Origin: Agarivorans sp. Toyoura001
Lineage (GTDB): Bacteria > Pseudomonadota > Gammaproteobacteria > Enterobacterales > Celerinatantimonadaceae
Assembly (NCBI RefSeq): GCF_005405585.1
Contig: NZ_BJEQ01000009.1
Coordinates: 1 to 64,000 of the forward strand
Direction: 5' to 3'
DNA: 64,000 nt
This document shows positions 48,755 to 60,851 of this stretch, piece by piece (the first letter of the stretch is position 1; each line of letters begins with the position of its first letter). A program made the translations under genes and the position numbers. The notes below the pieces were generated by a model. The model saw nothing but the letters and a program-made list of their open reading frames with translations. It searched no databases and was not told where the DNA came from.

Positions 48755-49302
48755 ACACTCATACCTTGAGCATGTTCTAGCTGATCTTTGGCTTGCAGTA
48801 TCAGATCACAAAGTTCGCGTACCGCACCAAAACCACCTGGGGTAATGGTAACCAAGTTAGCATCTTGTTTGCACAGCGGGTGAGCGTCATGTACCGCAAC
48901 ACCTAAGCCACAAGCCCGCATTACCGGAGTATCAACGACATCATCGCCAATGTATGCCACTTCGTCAGCTGACAGGTTGAGTTGTTCGAGCATTTGTTGG
49001 TAGGCCACCATCTTGTTTTGTTGGCCTTGGTAAATGCGGCTTACACCTAACGCCTGCATGCGTTTTTCTACAATATTAGATTGGCGGCCGGTAATAATGG
49101 CCACTTCTACACCTATGTTTAACAAGGATTTAATGCCAAAGCCATCGTGAGTATGAAAGGCTTTTAGTTCTTCACCATCATTGCCAAGGTAAATCCGGCC
49201 ATCGGAAAACACTCCATCAACATCGCAAATAAGCAACTTGATGTTTTTAGCACGGGTAAAGTTTTGCGAGCTTACCGAGCCATAAGGCGTGTTAATCGTC
49301 AT
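48751..49302 (-). CDS. kdsC: 3-deoxy-D-manno-octulosonate-8-phosphate phosphatase
   Basis: A 183-residue HAD-family phosphatase that makes Kdo, the inner sugar of LPS. The nucleophile motif is CDVDGVFSDGRI (residues about 27-38), and the later HAD motif GDDVVDTPVM is near 117. The start overlaps the kdsD stop by one base. Confidence 0.97.
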   Translation of the reverse strand: MTINTPYGSVSSQNFTRAKNIKLLICDVDGVFSDGRIYLGNDGEELKAFHTHDGFGIKSLLNIGVEVAIITGRQSNIVEKRMQALGVSRIYQGQQNKMVAYQQMLEQLNLSADEVAYIGDDVVDTPVMRACGLGVAVHDAHPLCKQDANLVTITPGGFGAVRELCDLILQAKDQLEHAQGMSV

Positions 49303-50267
49303 TAATATACTCCAGCCTGCAGCAGGGTATGCATGTTAAAGGCACCCACTACGGTCTGTTGGTTCAATACAAACAAGCCGTTAATTGATTTGGCTTTCAT
49401 CAACTTTAAGGCGTCAAAGGCTAACCAAGAGTCTTCAATGACTTTGGGTTTTTGAGTCATTACTTGGCCAATTGGTGTGTCATGTATATCGATACGTTGA
49501 TCAAGTATTCGACGTAAGTCGCCGTCGGTAAAAATACCCACCAGTTGTTGCTTAGCATCGACAATTCCCACCATACCTAAACCTTTGGCAGTAATTTCGA
49601 ACAATGCTTCACGAATAGTTTGTTCGACTGTTACTAGAGGGATTTGTTCCCCGCTTAGCATTAAGTCACTCACACTTAACAATAATTTTTTACCTAAAGT
49701 GCCGCCAGGATGAGATAGCGCAAAATCATCGGCAGTAAACCCACGGGCTTCTAATAGTGCTACCGCCAACGCGTCGCCCATTACCAAGGTTGCTGTAGAG
49801 CTTGCGGTAGGTGCTAACCCTAATGGGCACGCTTCACGAGGCACTGAGATACATAAATGGTAGTTGGCAAGCTTGGCCATAGACGAGTTGGGGTTGCTGG
49901 TCATCGCAATAGAACGAACACTAATTCGGTTAAATACAGGGTAGAGCGAGAGTATCTCTTCTGATTCACCAGAATTAGACAAGGCTAATACAATGTCCTC
50001 GGCAGCAATCATGCCTAAATCACCGTGGCAGGCTTCGCCAGGGTGAACAAAAAATGCGGGAGTGCCGGTAGAGGCTAAAGTAGCGGCAATTTTATTGGCA
50101 ATGTGGCCTGATTTACCCATACCAGTAAGAATCACCTTACCTTTACAGGCTAAAAGCATTTCGCAGGCGGCGGCAAATTCTTGATCAATATATTGATGGA
50201 GATTTTCAATAGCTAAGCTTTCAATCTCAAGGACTTGCTTGGCTGAAGCGATATAATCAAACGACAC
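49302..50267 (-). CDS. kdsD: D-arabinose-5-phosphate isomerase
   Basis: The enzyme that makes arabinose-5-phosphate from ribulose-5-phosphate, the first step of Kdo synthesis. The 321-residue protein has a SIS domain (about 35-175, with TGMGKSGHIANKIAATLASTG in two parts near 48) and two CBS domains (about 205-321). It is co-directional with yrbG 40 bp upstream. Confidence 0.97.
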   Translation of the reverse strand: MSFDYIASAKQVLEIESLAIENLHQYIDQEFAAACEMLLACKGKVILTGMGKSGHIANKIAATLASTGTPAFFVHPGEACHGDLGMIAAEDIVLALSNSGESEEILSLYPVFNRISVRSIAMTSNPNSSMAKLANYHLCISVPREACPLGLAPTASSTATLVMGDALAVALLEARGFTADDFALSHPGGTLGKKLLLSVSDLMLSGEQIPLVTVEQTIREALFEITAKGLGMVGIVDAKQQLVGIFTDGDLRRILDQRIDIHDTPIGQVMTQKPKVIEDSWLAFDALKLMKAKSINGLFVLNQQTVVGAFNMHTLLQAGVY

Positions 50268-50307
50268 TCATTTCCCCTTAGTTTCTTAAATCAGTAATAA
50301 CAGGTGC

Positions 50308-51276
50308 TTAGGCTAGAAATAATAGCAGTTGATAGCCTATGAAGCCGCTTAACAATAAGCCGCCTTCCCAACGAGTGATTTTGCGGCTTTTACCAAAGCC
50401 CATCGCCATGATGAACAACAGTACGGTAACACCCATCATCACATAAAAATCGCGGCCAGCAGCGTTGGCGTCAATTGCCCCTGGCGCTATAAACGCCGGG
50501 ACAGCCAGTACTGCTAGAATGTTAAACAGATTAGAGCCGATAATATTGCCCAGAACTAGGTCATCCTCTTTCTTGATGACACCGGCTACACAGGCTGCTA
50601 GCTCTGGCAGGCTGGTGCCAATGGCAATAATGGTGAGGCCAATCACCAAGTCGCTCATACCAAAGTAACGAGCAATCTCCGAGGCAGAACCCACTAATAA
50701 ATCAGCACTGAGTGGAAGCACAACCATACCCACCGCTAGCCAAAGCAACGCTTTGCCAGTTGGTACATCGTTAGGTACTTCTGATTCAGCTTCCTCGATC
50801 ATTGGGTCAACGTTGGCGCCTTTGCGCTGGCGCAATGAGTTGATAATTAAGTAGGCCATTAACGCTACAAACAGAGTGAGTAAAACAAACCCTTCTTGGT
50901 AACCTAGGTGTTTATCATGAAGCACCCAGCCGGCAACTGCAGTGGCCACTAATACCATAGGTAGCTCTCTAAACAGGGTTGAGGAGGATACTATTAGCGG
51001 TTTAAGCAAGGCGGTGATGCCTAGTACCAGAGTAATGTTGGTAATATTTGAGCCAATTACGTTGCCCACGGCGGTATTCATTTTGCCTTCTAGGGCGGCC
51101 GTGGCTGACACCATAACCTCTGGTGCAGAAGAACCTAAAGCAACAATAGTTAAGCCGATGATCATTGGTGGTAAACCAAAATTATTAGCAATGGCGGCTG
51201 CACCATAAACAAAGCGGTCGGCGCTCCACACCAACAGTGCGAGGCCCAATACCAATAATAAACATTCAACTAACAT
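50308..51276 (-). CDS. yrbG: Calcium/sodium antiporter YrbG
   Basis: A 322-residue inner-membrane cation exchanger of the CaCA family. The two inverted alpha-repeats are visible as ALGSSAPEVMVSA near residue 47 and AIGTSLPELAACV near 217, each with its essential acidic residue, and GNVIGSNITN / GNIIGSNLFN follow. About ten membrane helices are present. It heads the minus-strand envelope cluster and is divergent from mla. Confidence 0.95.
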   Translation of the reverse strand: MLVECLLLVLGLALLVWSADRFVYGAAAIANNFGLPPMIIGLTIVALGSSAPEVMVSATAALEGKMNTAVGNVIGSNITNITLVLGITALLKPLIVSSSTLFRELPMVLVATAVAGWVLHDKHLGYQEGFVLLTLFVALMAYLIINSLRQRKGANVDPMIEEAESEVPNDVPTGKALLWLAVGMVVLPLSADLLVGSASEIARYFGMSDLVIGLTIIAIGTSLPELAACVAGVIKKEDDLVLGNIIGSNLFNILAVLAVPAFIAPGAIDANAAGRDFYVMMGVTVLLFIMAMGFGKSRKITRWEGGLLLSGFIGYQLLLFLA

Positions 51277-51423
51277 GTGAATCCTTCAGTTATAAAACAT
51301 CAACGATGCAAAAAAATCGGAGCATTGTCGGCATTTTCCCTGCAAAAGGGAAGAGTTTAGCCTTGAGTGTCATCAATTATCTCAATAATATGTCTGCCTT
51401 GGCCAATCAAGATTGCTCACGGA

Positions 51424-52224
51424 GTGGCGGATAGTTTGATTGAAGTAAAACAACTGGCGTTTCAGCGCGCTAATAAAGTCATTTTTGATGGCTTAGACTT
51501 GCGTATCCAGCGCGGTAAAATCACAGCCATTATGGGCCCCAGCGGAATTGGCAAAACTACCTTGCTCAAGCTTATTGGTGGGCAATTACAACCCACCGCG
51601 GGTGAGGTATTGATTGATGGACAGAATGTGCATCAGCTCAAACGGAATGAATTATTTAAACTGCGTAAACGCATTGGTATGTTGTTTCAAAGTGGCGCTT
51701 TGTTTAGTGATTTAAATGTGTTTGAGAACGTTGCATTCCCGCTGCGTGAGCATACTCAGTTGCCGGAAACAGTCTTACGCAACCTGGTATTAATGAAGCT
51801 GCAAACAGTGGGCTTGCGCGGTACAGCCAAGTTGATGCCTAGCGATTTATCTGGCGGAATGGCTCGCCGAGTGGCGTTGGCCAGAGCGATAGCGCTAGAA
51901 CCCGAAATAATCCTTTATGATGAACCGTTCGTGGGTCAAGACCCTATTTCAATGGGGGTATTGATTAAGTTAATTCAAGGGCTTAATCAGAGCTTGCAGC
52001 TTACCTCAGTGATTGTTTCTCATGATGTAAACGAAGTACTTAGCATTGCTGACTACGTTTTTGTGATAGACGGCCACAGTGTACTAGCCCAAGGCAGTGT
52101 TGCCGACATCGCGGCGAATTCAAACCCGCGTTTAGCGCAATTTCTAAAAGGCCAAGCCGATGGTCCAGCTGCTTTTCATTATCCCGCAGACGATTACGCT
52201 AGCGCACTGAAGGCAAGCTTATGA
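51424..52224 (+). CDS. mlaF: Phospholipid transport ATPase MlaF
   Basis: The ABC ATPase of the MlaFEDB complex that moves phospholipids between inner membrane and MlaC. It has Walker [10 protein letters not shown], signature [14 protein letters not shown], Walker [14 protein letters not shown], and the C-terminal extension [13 protein letters not shown] that packs on MlaB. No ATG start is available: GTG at 51424 (266 residues), TTG at 51436, or a longer GTG at 51367 are the candidates. GGAG lies at 51421-51424. I chose 51424 because it gives an N-terminus closest in length to E. coli MlaF. Confidence 0.92.
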   Translation: MADSLIEVKQLAFQRANKVIFDGLDLRIQRGKITAIMGPSGIGKTTLLKLIGGQLQPTAGEVLIDGQNVHQLKRNELFKLRKRIGMLFQSGALFSDLNVFENVAFPLREHTQLPETVLRNLVLMKLQTVGLRGTAKLMPSDLSGGMARRVALARAIALEPEIILYDEPFVGQDPISMGVLIKLIQGLNQSLQLTSVIVSHDVNEVLSIADYVFVIDGHSVLAQGSVADIAANSNPRLAQFLKGQADGPAAFHYPADDYASALKASL

Positions 52225-52997
52225 TTGAATTTATAGCAACGTTAGGGCGTAACGCTTTAGCTCGAGTTAGCGCCATTGGCCGAGCGAGTTTGATGCTTTG
52301 GCATGCATTGGCGACTTGGCCGAGTGCTCAGCTTGTAAAAGATACGGTTAAACAAGTTTATGTGGTGGGGGTGCAATCTCTGCCAATTATTCTGGTTTCT
52401 GGCCTATTTATTGGCATGGTGTTGGCACTTCAGGGCTATCATATTTTAGTCGACTTTGGCGCTGAAACTAGCCTGGGCCCTATGGTTGCCTTATCTTTAT
52501 TGCGTGAGTTAGGTCCTGTGGTTACTGCGTTGTTGTTCGCAGGGCGGGCAGGCTCAGCCTTAACCGCTGAAATTGGTTTGATGAAAACGACCGAGCAGTT
52601 ATCTAGTATGGAGATGATGGCGGTAGATCCGCTTAAACGAGTGGTTGCTCCACGATTATGGGCTGGCTTTATTGCTATGCCGCTACTGACCTTAATGTTT
52701 AACTTGGTGGGTATATGGGGCGGCTTTTTGGTTGGCGTAGAGTGGCTAGGTGTCGATAACGGTGCCTTTTGGTCGATTACCGCAGCCTCTATTGAATTTG
52801 GCCAAGACATTGGCAATGGCATGATAAAAAGTGCGGTGTTTGCCATCACCGTTGTGTGGGTAGCGTTATTTAACGGTTACGACGCTTTGCCCAGTGCTCA
52901 AGGGATTAGCCAAGCTACAACTCGCAGCGTGGTTCACGCGTCGTTGTTGGTATTAGCTTTAGATTTTGTATTAACCGCATTAATGTTTGGCAGCTAG
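52221..52997 (+). CDS. mlaE: Phospholipid transport permease MlaE
   Basis: The 258-residue permease of the Mla ABC transporter, with five or six membrane helices. Family motifs are [14 protein letters not shown] near 62 and [25 protein letters not shown] in two stretches near 93-117, the coupling helix region. It overlaps mlaF by four bases. Confidence 0.96.
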   Translation: MIEFIATLGRNALARVSAIGRASLMLWHALATWPSAQLVKDTVKQVYVVGVQSLPIILVSGLFIGMVLALQGYHILVDFGAETSLGPMVALSLLRELGPVVTALLFAGRAGSALTAEIGLMKTTEQLSSMEMMAVDPLKRVVAPRLWAGFIAMPLLTLMFNLVGIWGGFLVGVEWLGVDNGAFWSITAASIEFGQDIGNGMIKSAVFAITVVWVALFNGYDALPSAQGISQATTRSVVHASLLVLALDFVLTALMFGS

Positions 52998-53011
52998 GTT
53001 TAGGGAATAAC

Positions 53012-53479
53012 ATGAAAGTAAATAAAGTAGAGTTGTCGGTAGGCGCATTTGTTTTGTTAGGCATTGTTGCCTTATTGGTGTTGGCCTTAAAAATCGCCGA
53101 TAGCCAATTTGGGAATAATACTGATACGTATACCTTGTATGCCAAGTTCGACAATATTGGGGGGTTAAAAGCACGCTCACCTGTGAAAGTAGGGGGCGTT
53201 GTCGTCGGTCGTGTAGAAAAGATCAACCTAGATATAGAAGATTACATGCCAAAGGTAACATTAAGCATGTATCGCCAATACGGTTATTATCCAGAAACCA
53301 GTTCCTTATCGATTCTTACTGCTGGTTTGTTAGGTGAGCAGTACATTGGCCTAACTCCTGGTTTTGTATTAGAAGACATAGAGAACTTGAATGACGGTGA
53401 CGTGATTGAAGACACCAAATCGGCCATAGTATTAGAAGAACTGATTGGTCAGTTTCTATTTTCGGTATCGGAGGAGTAA
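53012..53479 (+). CDS. mlaD: MCE-domain lipid-binding protein MlaD
   Basis: A 155-residue bitopic protein whose hexamer forms the hydrophobic channel above MlaE. It has one membrane helix (residues 9-28) and an MCE domain (about 38-117, with NIGGLKARSPVKVGGVVVGRV-like start and the pore-loop TAGLLGEQYIGL). It is 14 bp after mlaE and 2 bp before mlaC. Confidence 0.96.
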   Translation: MKVNKVELSVGAFVLLGIVALLVLALKIADSQFGNNTDTYTLYAKFDNIGGLKARSPVKVGGVVVGRVEKINLDIEDYMPKVTLSMYRQYGYYPETSSLSILTAGLLGEQYIGLTPGFVLEDIENLNDGDVIEDTKSAIVLEELIGQFLFSVSEE

Positions 53480-53481
53480 GC

Positions 53482-54120
53482 ATGTTTATACGCAGCTTGA
53501 TGTTGGTAGTGTCGCTATTGCTTAGTGCCAGTACTTGGGCCGATGAAGTAGACGACAACCCTTATCGCTTAATGGCTTATGTAGCAGAACAAACTTTTAG
53601 CCGCTTGGCTGAAGTAGACCGTGAAGCCGCTGATGCTGACCAACAAATTGAAGACATTGTGCGCGAGCAGCTGATGCCGCATATTGATTATCGCTATGCG
53701 TCGTTTGTGGTGTTGGGAAAACAAATTAAAAAAACCACAAAAGAACAAAGAAGTGAGTTTACCGCTGCGTTCAAAGAATATTTAGTGAGTACTTACAAGC
53801 AGGCTTTAGGGCAATACAAGCAGCAACAAGTAACGATTGAACCAGAGAGATCGGTTGAAGGTAAGAAAAAGGTAGGGGTAAAAGCCCAGTTTATTGATGG
53901 CGAACGCCCGCCGATTAAACTCGAGTTTAAGTTTCGTAAACTTAAGAAAAAAACCGAAGACAGCAGCGACCGCTGGTTGGCCTACGACTTAATCGCTGAA
54001 GGTGTTAGTTTGCTGTCAACGAAGCAATCAGAAATGGACAGTTTAATTCGTAGCAACGGTATAGACGGTGTCATTAAGTTGCTGCAAGACAAAAACTTTG
54101 CCGCACACGAGGCCAAGTAA
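53482..54120 (+). CDS. mlaC: Periplasmic phospholipid shuttle MlaC
   Basis: A 212-residue periplasmic protein that ferries phospholipids between the outer-membrane MlaA complex and MlaFEDB. A signal peptide ends near residue 20 (TWA). The Ttg2D/MlaC fold includes REQLMPHIDYRYASFVVLGK near 58-77 and DRWLAYDLIAEGVSLL near 168. The last base overlaps the mlaB start. Confidence 0.95.
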   Translation: MFIRSLMLVVSLLLSASTWADEVDDNPYRLMAYVAEQTFSRLAEVDREAADADQQIEDIVREQLMPHIDYRYASFVVLGKQIKKTTKEQRSEFTAAFKEYLVSTYKQALGQYKQQQVTIEPERSVEGKKKVGVKAQFIDGERPPIKLEFKFRKLKKKTEDSSDRWLAYDLIAEGVSLLSTKQSEMDSLIRSNGIDGVIKLLQDKNFAAHEAK

Positions 54121-54398
54121 TGAGCGCTGAGCTTAAGCTTGAGCAGCAAACGCTTCGTTTAATTGGTGAGTGGAACGCAGATGATGTTGCCGCTCAGTGG
54201 CCCCAGTTAGCAAAGTGCCAAGCCACAGAACTCGACTTGGCCAAACTTAAGCGGATTGACTCTGCAGGAATAGCCGCTATCATCACCGCCTTAAAACCTG
54301 AACCTAGCAATCGCTTAATTGTTAAGCATTGCCCTGATCAAGCCAAGCAGCTGTTTACTCTCTATGAGTTAGACGCCTTGCTGCAATTTGAAAACTAA
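54120..54398 (+). CDS. mlaB: STAS-domain protein MlaB
   Basis: A 92-residue STAS-domain protein that stabilises the MlaF dimer and is needed for ATPase activity. The conserved KRIDSAGIAAI segment near residue 43 carries the STAS-type Ser at the helix start. It overlaps mlaC by one base. Confidence 0.92.
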   Translation: MSAELKLEQQTLRLIGEWNADDVAAQWPQLAKCQATELDLAKLKRIDSAGIAAIITALKPEPSNRLIVKHCPDQAKQLFTLYELDALLQFEN

Positions 54399-54420
54399 AG
54401 CACATTAGCGGAGCGTTATA

Positions 54421-54675
54421 ATGCAACCAGAACAAATTGAACAAATTTTATCGCAAGCGCTTGAGCTAGACCATGTGCAAGTAACTGGGGAAGGTAATCA
54501 CTTTCAAGTTGTTGCTGTTGGTGCAATGTTTACGGAACTATCGCGCGTTAAAAAACAACAAGCGGTATACGCACCACTGAAAGAGTACATTGCGAGTAAC
54601 GAAATTCACGCTTTAGGGATTAAGGCGTTCACTCCTGATGAATGGCAAAAGCAACAAAAATTTGGCCAACTGTAG
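54421..54675 (+). CDS. ibaG: BolA-family protein IbaG
   Basis: An 84-residue BolA-like protein with the family core HVQVTGEGNHFQVVAVG and the KKQQAVYAPLKEYI helix. IbaG binds Fe-S clusters with monothiol glutaredoxin and is linked to acid stress; the gene between mla and murA is always at this place in enteric and marine relatives. Confidence 0.94.
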   Translation: MQPEQIEQILSQALELDHVQVTGEGNHFQVVAVGAMFTELSRVKKQQAVYAPLKEYIASNEIHALGIKAFTPDEWQKQQKFGQL

Positions 54676-57034
<2,359 letters not shown>

Positions 57035-57080
57035 TTGTTCTTCTCCAGCTAGAGTCTCAGCATAGCACGCTGATTCTAGA

Positions 57081-57113
57081 GACAAAAGAAAAGGCGACTA
57101 ATAAGTCGCCTTT
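57081..57113 (-). terminator. Terminator between degQ and degS
   Basis: On the minus strand a 10-bp stem (AAAGGCGACT / AGTCGCCTTT) with a TATT loop is followed by TCTTTTGTCT. It follows the degQ stop by about 20 bp and implies that degS has its own promoter or is expressed by read-through. Confidence 0.8.
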
Positions 57114-57131
57114 GTTGTTAGCTCATTCAGT

Positions 57132-58499
57132 TTACTGAATGATGCGGTACAAGTTTTCGTCGCCGCGTTGAATATTTACCGCGAGTACTTTGGGTTCGGT
57201 TTCTAGTAGCTCGCGTAAGTCGGCGATGCTACTAATTCGGATTTTGTTAATGCCGATAATAATATCGCCTTCTTCAAAACCGTTAGCAAAGGCCTTTGAG
57301 TTGCGTTGAATTTTACTGACCACTACGCCAGAAATATCTGCGCCTTTAGCGGTAGAGCTCAAACTTGCGCCTTCTAGGGCTGGATGCATAACTTTAGCAT
57401 TAATGTTTTGCTCTTCAGCTTGCTGCAAAGTAACTTTAAAACTAATGTCTTCGCCATCTCGAATCGCGCCGATCTTAATGGTTTTACCTGCACCCATGGT
57501 GCCTATTTTAGCGCGCAGTTCCGCAAAGCTTTTCACCTTTTTATCATCAACAGCAATAATAATATCGCCTGGCTTAATGCCTGCTTGATCTGCTGCTGAG
57601 CCTTGCATCACTTGATTTACAAATGCGCCGTGCTGCGAGTCGGTACCAAAGGCTTTGGCTAAATCGCTGTTTAGTTCGCCACCAGTAACGCCTAATACTC
57701 CGCGGCGTACCTCGCCAAATTCAATAATTTGGTCTGCGAGGTTACGTACCATGTTGCTTGGGATGGCAAATCCAATACCAATATTACCGCCATTAGGGGC
57801 GATAATGGCGGTGTTAATACCGATTAACTCACCGCGTAAGTTAATTAACGCGCCACCTGAGTTACCGCTATTAATGGCAGCATCGGTTTGAATAAAGTTC
57901 TCGAGGTTTTCGATATTTAAGCCGCTACGACCTAGTGCACTAACTATGCCTGAGGTAACCGTTTGGCCAAGACCAAATGGATTGCCAATAGCGATGGCAA
58001 AGTCACCCACTCGGAGTTCATCAGAATCAGACAGCTTTATATCAACCAGCTCGTCGGCATCAATTTTTAGTAGGGCAATATCGGTGTGGCGGTCACTGCC
58101 TAATACTTCTGCTTCAAAGGTGCGGCCATCTTTTAAGGTCACTACGATTTCGTCAGCTTCATGAATAACGTGATAGTTAGTAATCACGTAACCCTTTTTA
58201 GCATCAATCACCACGCCCGAGCCTAAACCCTGAAATGGACGCTCTTGTTCGCCAGTATCTGGGTTACCACCGGGTCCGAAGAAATACTTAAATAACTCTG
58301 GGAGTTGTTGCTGAGATACTTTAGTCCCTGCAACTGAGATATTCACCACTGCAGGGGTGGTTTGCTCCAGTACTGGGGCTAAACTAGGCAGAGGCTCTCC
58401 ACCTACAGAAAACGGCAGTGCAGCCTGAGCTTGCAGTGTGGTGGCGCCAAGGAAAAGTGAAAACAGCAAAATGACAAATTTCTTTGTGGACTTGCTCAT
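57132..58499 (-). CDS. degQ: Periplasmic protease/chaperone DegQ (HtrA family)
   Basis: A 455-residue HtrA protein with a signal peptide (cleavage after LQAQA, about residue 26). The trypsin-like domain contains the triad in [14 protein letters not shown] and NSGNSGGAL, and two PDZ domains follow (about 260-350 and 370-450). The neighbour degS and the short loop region suggest DegQ rather than DegP, but the two are close. It degrades or refolds damaged periplasmic proteins. Confidence 0.9.
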   Translation of the reverse strand: MSKSTKKFVILLFSLFLGATTLQAQAALPFSVGGEPLPSLAPVLEQTTPAVVNISVAGTKVSQQQLPELFKYFFGPGGNPDTGEQERPFQGLGSGVVIDAKKGYVITNYHVIHEADEIVVTLKDGRTFEAEVLGSDRHTDIALLKIDADELVDIKLSDSDELRVGDFAIAIGNPFGLGQTVTSGIVSALGRSGLNIENLENFIQTDAAINSGNSGGALINLRGELIGINTAIIAPNGGNIGIGFAIPSNMVRNLADQIIEFGEVRRGVLGVTGGELNSDLAKAFGTDSQHGAFVNQVMQGSAADQAGIKPGDIIIAVDDKKVKSFAELRAKIGTMGAGKTIKIGAIRDGEDISFKVTLQQAEEQNINAKVMHPALEGASLSSTAKGADISGVVVSKIQRNSKAFANGFEEGDIIIGINKIRISSIADLRELLETEPKVLAVNIQRGDENLYRIIQ

Positions 58500-58530
58500 T
58501 TAAATACCCTCAATAAACAGTTGTCATGAT

Positions 58531-58560
58531 AAAAAAGCAGGATCTTAAAGACCCTGCTTA
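58531..58560 (-). terminator. Terminator after zapG
   Basis: On the minus strand a 12-bp stem (AAGCAGGGTCTT / AAGATCCTGCTT, one G-T wobble, short loop) runs into six T. It separates zapG from degQ. Confidence 0.85.
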
Positions 58561-58579
58561 GTTTAAAAAGTTCAATGAT

Positions 58580-58987
58580 TTAGCTAGCTTTACGCTGCGC
58601 TTCGGTAAATAAACCTGATGGCTCGTTAGAATAGTCTTTAGGCTGTGCGTCATTCGATTCAACGCTGTCATCTACTTCTAACTTTTCTTGATAATCGGCG
58701 AATAGCTGCGGCTGGGCTACGTCATCACTAATCAATGATTTTGACTGACTTGCCATATGCTCGTAAATGCCTTGGTACTGCTTAGCCATATCTTCAAGTA
58801 GTTGGGCACTGGTAGAAAAGTGCTCCTGAACTTGCTCTTTATAGCTATCTAATTCGGCTTTGTTTTGTGCTAACTCTTGCTTCATGCTGGCGTCGTTAGT
58901 TCCGGCTGGTTTAGATGCCATACGACTAAGGAAGAAACCAATAGCGACACCAATAAGAAGAAAAATCATACTGCTAATTGCGCTCAT
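58580..58987 (-). CDS. zapG: Envelope/division protein ZapG (YhcB, DUF1043)
   Basis: A 135-residue bitopic protein with a membrane helix at residues about 5-22 and a cytoplasmic coiled coil (about 35-80). YhcB/ZapG links division and envelope synthesis in E. coli. A longer frame begins at 59041, but the ATG at 58987 has AAGGAA six bases upstream and places the helix at the N-terminus as in the family. It is divergent from zapE. Confidence 0.9.
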   Translation of the reverse strand: MSAISSMIFLLIGVAIGFFLSRMASKPAGTNDASMKQELAQNKAELDSYKEQVQEHFSTSAQLLEDMAKQYQGIYEHMASQSKSLISDDVAQPQLFADYQEKLEVDDSVESNDAQPKDYSNEPSGLFTEAQRKAS

Positions 58988-59094
58988 ATTATTCCTTTGT
59001 TGGTCTTGATGAACTTTCAATATACTTGAGAATGGTTTCACATGGTACTATCAATTTTGGTCTAATTTTTGCGGGTTTTGGGAATAGGGAAAGG

Positions 59095-60213
59095 ATGACT
59101 CCACAGCGACAATATGAGCAAGATCTGCAACGTGATGATTTTGTAAAAGACAATGCACAAGCCTTTGCAGTGGCTCAGCTACAAAGAGTTTACGAACAAC
59201 TCTCTGATAAACCAGCGTTAACACTAAGCCAACCTTCCTTATTCGGAAAACTAAAAGCGCGCTTTTCGAGGAGCCAAGAAGTGGTTCGCCAGCACAGTGT
59301 GCAAGGCCTTTATATGTGGGGTGGAGTAGGTAGGGGGAAAACCTATCTTATGGATACCTTTTTTAATTGCCTGCCGCAGCAGCGTAAAATGCGGGTGCAT
59401 TTTCACCGCTTTATGCAGCGAGTTCATCACGAACTCAAAACCCTTGATGGGCAAAGCAATCCGCTTGAAACAGTCGCCGACCGTTTGATTACTGAAGCAG
59501 AGGTTATCTGTTTTGACGAGTTTTTTGTTTCAGACATTACCGACGCAATGCTGTTGGGAACTTTGTTTGAGGCCTTGTTTGAGCGTGGCGTTACGCTGGT
59601 GGCGACTTCAAATATTCCCCCTGAAGATCTTTACCGAAATGGCTTACAGCGTCAGCGTTTCATGCCGACCATAAAGTTAATTCAACAACATTGCCAAATA
59701 CTGAATGTAGATGGCGGTAGTGATTATCGAATGCGTACCCTTAATGAGGCTGAGATTTATCATTACCCTTTAGATAAACAAGCCGAACAAAATCTAGCGC
59801 AATATTTTTTACAATTGTCTAACGAGCCTCGCCAGCAACTTGGTCAAATTGAAATAAATCAACGGATGATTAATTTTGTCAATGAAGCCGACAGTGTATT
59901 GCATATAGAGTTTGCTGAACTGTGTGAAGGCGCACGTAGTCAATTGGATTACATTGAGTTGGCAAGGCTCTACCACACGGTATTGCTATCGGGCGTGGTG
60001 GCCATGGGTGCTAAAAATGACGACGCTGCTCGCCGCTTTATTGCCCTAGTTGACGAGTTTTATGAGCGTAATGTTACGCTTATTATTGCTGCCGAGGTGG
60101 CGCTAGAGAAATTGTATAAAGGGGGACGCTTAAGTTTTGAATTTGAACGCTGTTTGTCTCGTTTACAGGAAATGCAGTCTCACGAATATCTAGAAAGAGA
60201 ACACTTACCTTAA
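59095..60213 (+). CDS. zapE: Cell division ATPase ZapE
   Basis: An AFG1-like AAA ATPase, 372 residues, that destabilises FtsZ polymers under stress. It has Walker A GGVGRGKTY near residue 79, Walker B VICFDEFFVSDITDAMLLG near 138, and the conserved C-terminal VDEFYERNVTLI and LSRLQEMQSHEYL. The upstream in-frame ATG at 58978 would overlap zapG, so the ATG at 59095 with AGGGAAAGG before it is used. zapG and zapE are divergent neighbours as in E. coli. Confidence 0.95.
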   Translation: MTPQRQYEQDLQRDDFVKDNAQAFAVAQLQRVYEQLSDKPALTLSQPSLFGKLKARFSRSQEVVRQHSVQGLYMWGGVGRGKTYLMDTFFNCLPQQRKMRVHFHRFMQRVHHELKTLDGQSNPLETVADRLITEAEVICFDEFFVSDITDAMLLGTLFEALFERGVTLVATSNIPPEDLYRNGLQRQRFMPTIKLIQQHCQILNVDGGSDYRMRTLNEAEIYHYPLDKQAEQNLAQYFLQLSNEPRQQLGQIEINQRMINFVNEADSVLHIEFAELCEGARSQLDYIELARLYHTVLLSGVVAMGAKNDDAARRFIALVDEFYERNVTLIIAAEVALEKLYKGGRLSFEFERCLSRLQEMQSHEYLEREHLP

Positions 60214-60252
60214 ATAATCTAGATTAAAGGTGGTTTTTTTTTGTACTTCCCC

Positions 60253-60258
60253 TATAAT
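60253..60258 (+). promoter_or_regulatory. Consensus -10 of the rplM promoter
   Basis: A perfect TATAAT lies about 150 bp before rplM, directly after zapE. No strong -35 is seen at the usual distance. The inferred transcript has a leader of about 140 nt, which holds an inverted repeat and is described separately. Confidence 0.6.
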
Positions 60259-60333
60259 CTTGCCACCCCACGTTACATGTCACCGATTTGGTGGCACTAA
60301 CAGTCAAGTCTACTCCGTATTCGAAGGGATACC

Positions 60334-60405
60334 ATGAGTGGCTATTTTCACGTTTGTGATTTTCACAAACACGTGTGTAACAGTTATTTTGGGTTATATA
60401 TACAA
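60334..60405 (+). promoter_or_regulatory. Structured rplM leader, candidate L13 control region
   Basis: The leader holds a 7-bp stem (GTTTGTG at 60352-60358 with CACAAAC at 60364-60370), extendable through a two-base bulge. An upstream ATG at 60334, in frame with rplM and preceded by AAGGG, has a better ribosome binding site than the true start. In E. coli rplM-rpsI is controlled by L13 binding its own leader; a similar control is inferred here. Confidence 0.45.
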
Positions 60406-60834
60406 ATGAAAACTTTTGTAGCCAAGCCAGACAGCGTAAAGCGCGACTGGTACGTTGTAGATGCAGATGGTAAAACTCTGGGTCGTATCGCAACTGAAAT
60501 CGCTTCTCGCCTACGCGGTAAGCATAAAGCTGAATATACTCCTCACGTAGATACTGGCGATTACATCGTCGTAATCAACGCTGAGAAAGTAGCCGTAACG
60601 GGCAACAAAGCGAAAGGTAAAATTTACCACTCGCACACTGGTTACCCTGGTGGCTTAAAATCAATTAGCTTTGAAAAGTTAATCGATAAAGCACCTGAGC
60701 GTGTTATCCAGTCTGCAGTGAAAGGTATGTTGCCAAAAGGTCCTCTAGGCCGTGCAATGTTCCGTAAACTGAAAGTATTCGCTGGACCTGAGCACACTCA
60801 TGCGGCTCAGCAACCACAAGTATTAGACATTTAA
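60406..60834 (+). CDS. rplM: 50S ribosomal protein L13
   Basis: Ribosomal protein L13, 142 residues from the ATG at 60406, identical in length to E. coli. It starts [20 protein letters not shown] and includes [17 protein letters not shown] near 115. A longer in-frame start at 60334 would add 24 residues with no counterpart in the family, so it is rejected as the protein start. It precedes rpsI by 17 bp. Confidence 0.98.
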   Translation: MKTFVAKPDSVKRDWYVVDADGKTLGRIATEIASRLRGKHKAEYTPHVDTGDYIVVINAEKVAVTGNKAKGKIYHSHTGYPGGLKSISFEKLIDKAPERVIQSAVKGMLPKGPLGRAMFRKLKVFAGPEHTHAAQQPQVLDI

Positions 60835-60851
60835 GTTACGGAATTTTAATA

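Noticed and set aside
52439-52849. 136-codon minus-strand frame opposite mlaE
   Set aside because: Shadow of the mlaE coding frame with no start signal.
60334-60405. N-terminal extension of L13
   Set aside because: The extra 24 residues have no counterpart in a highly conserved protein family; better seen as leader sequence.
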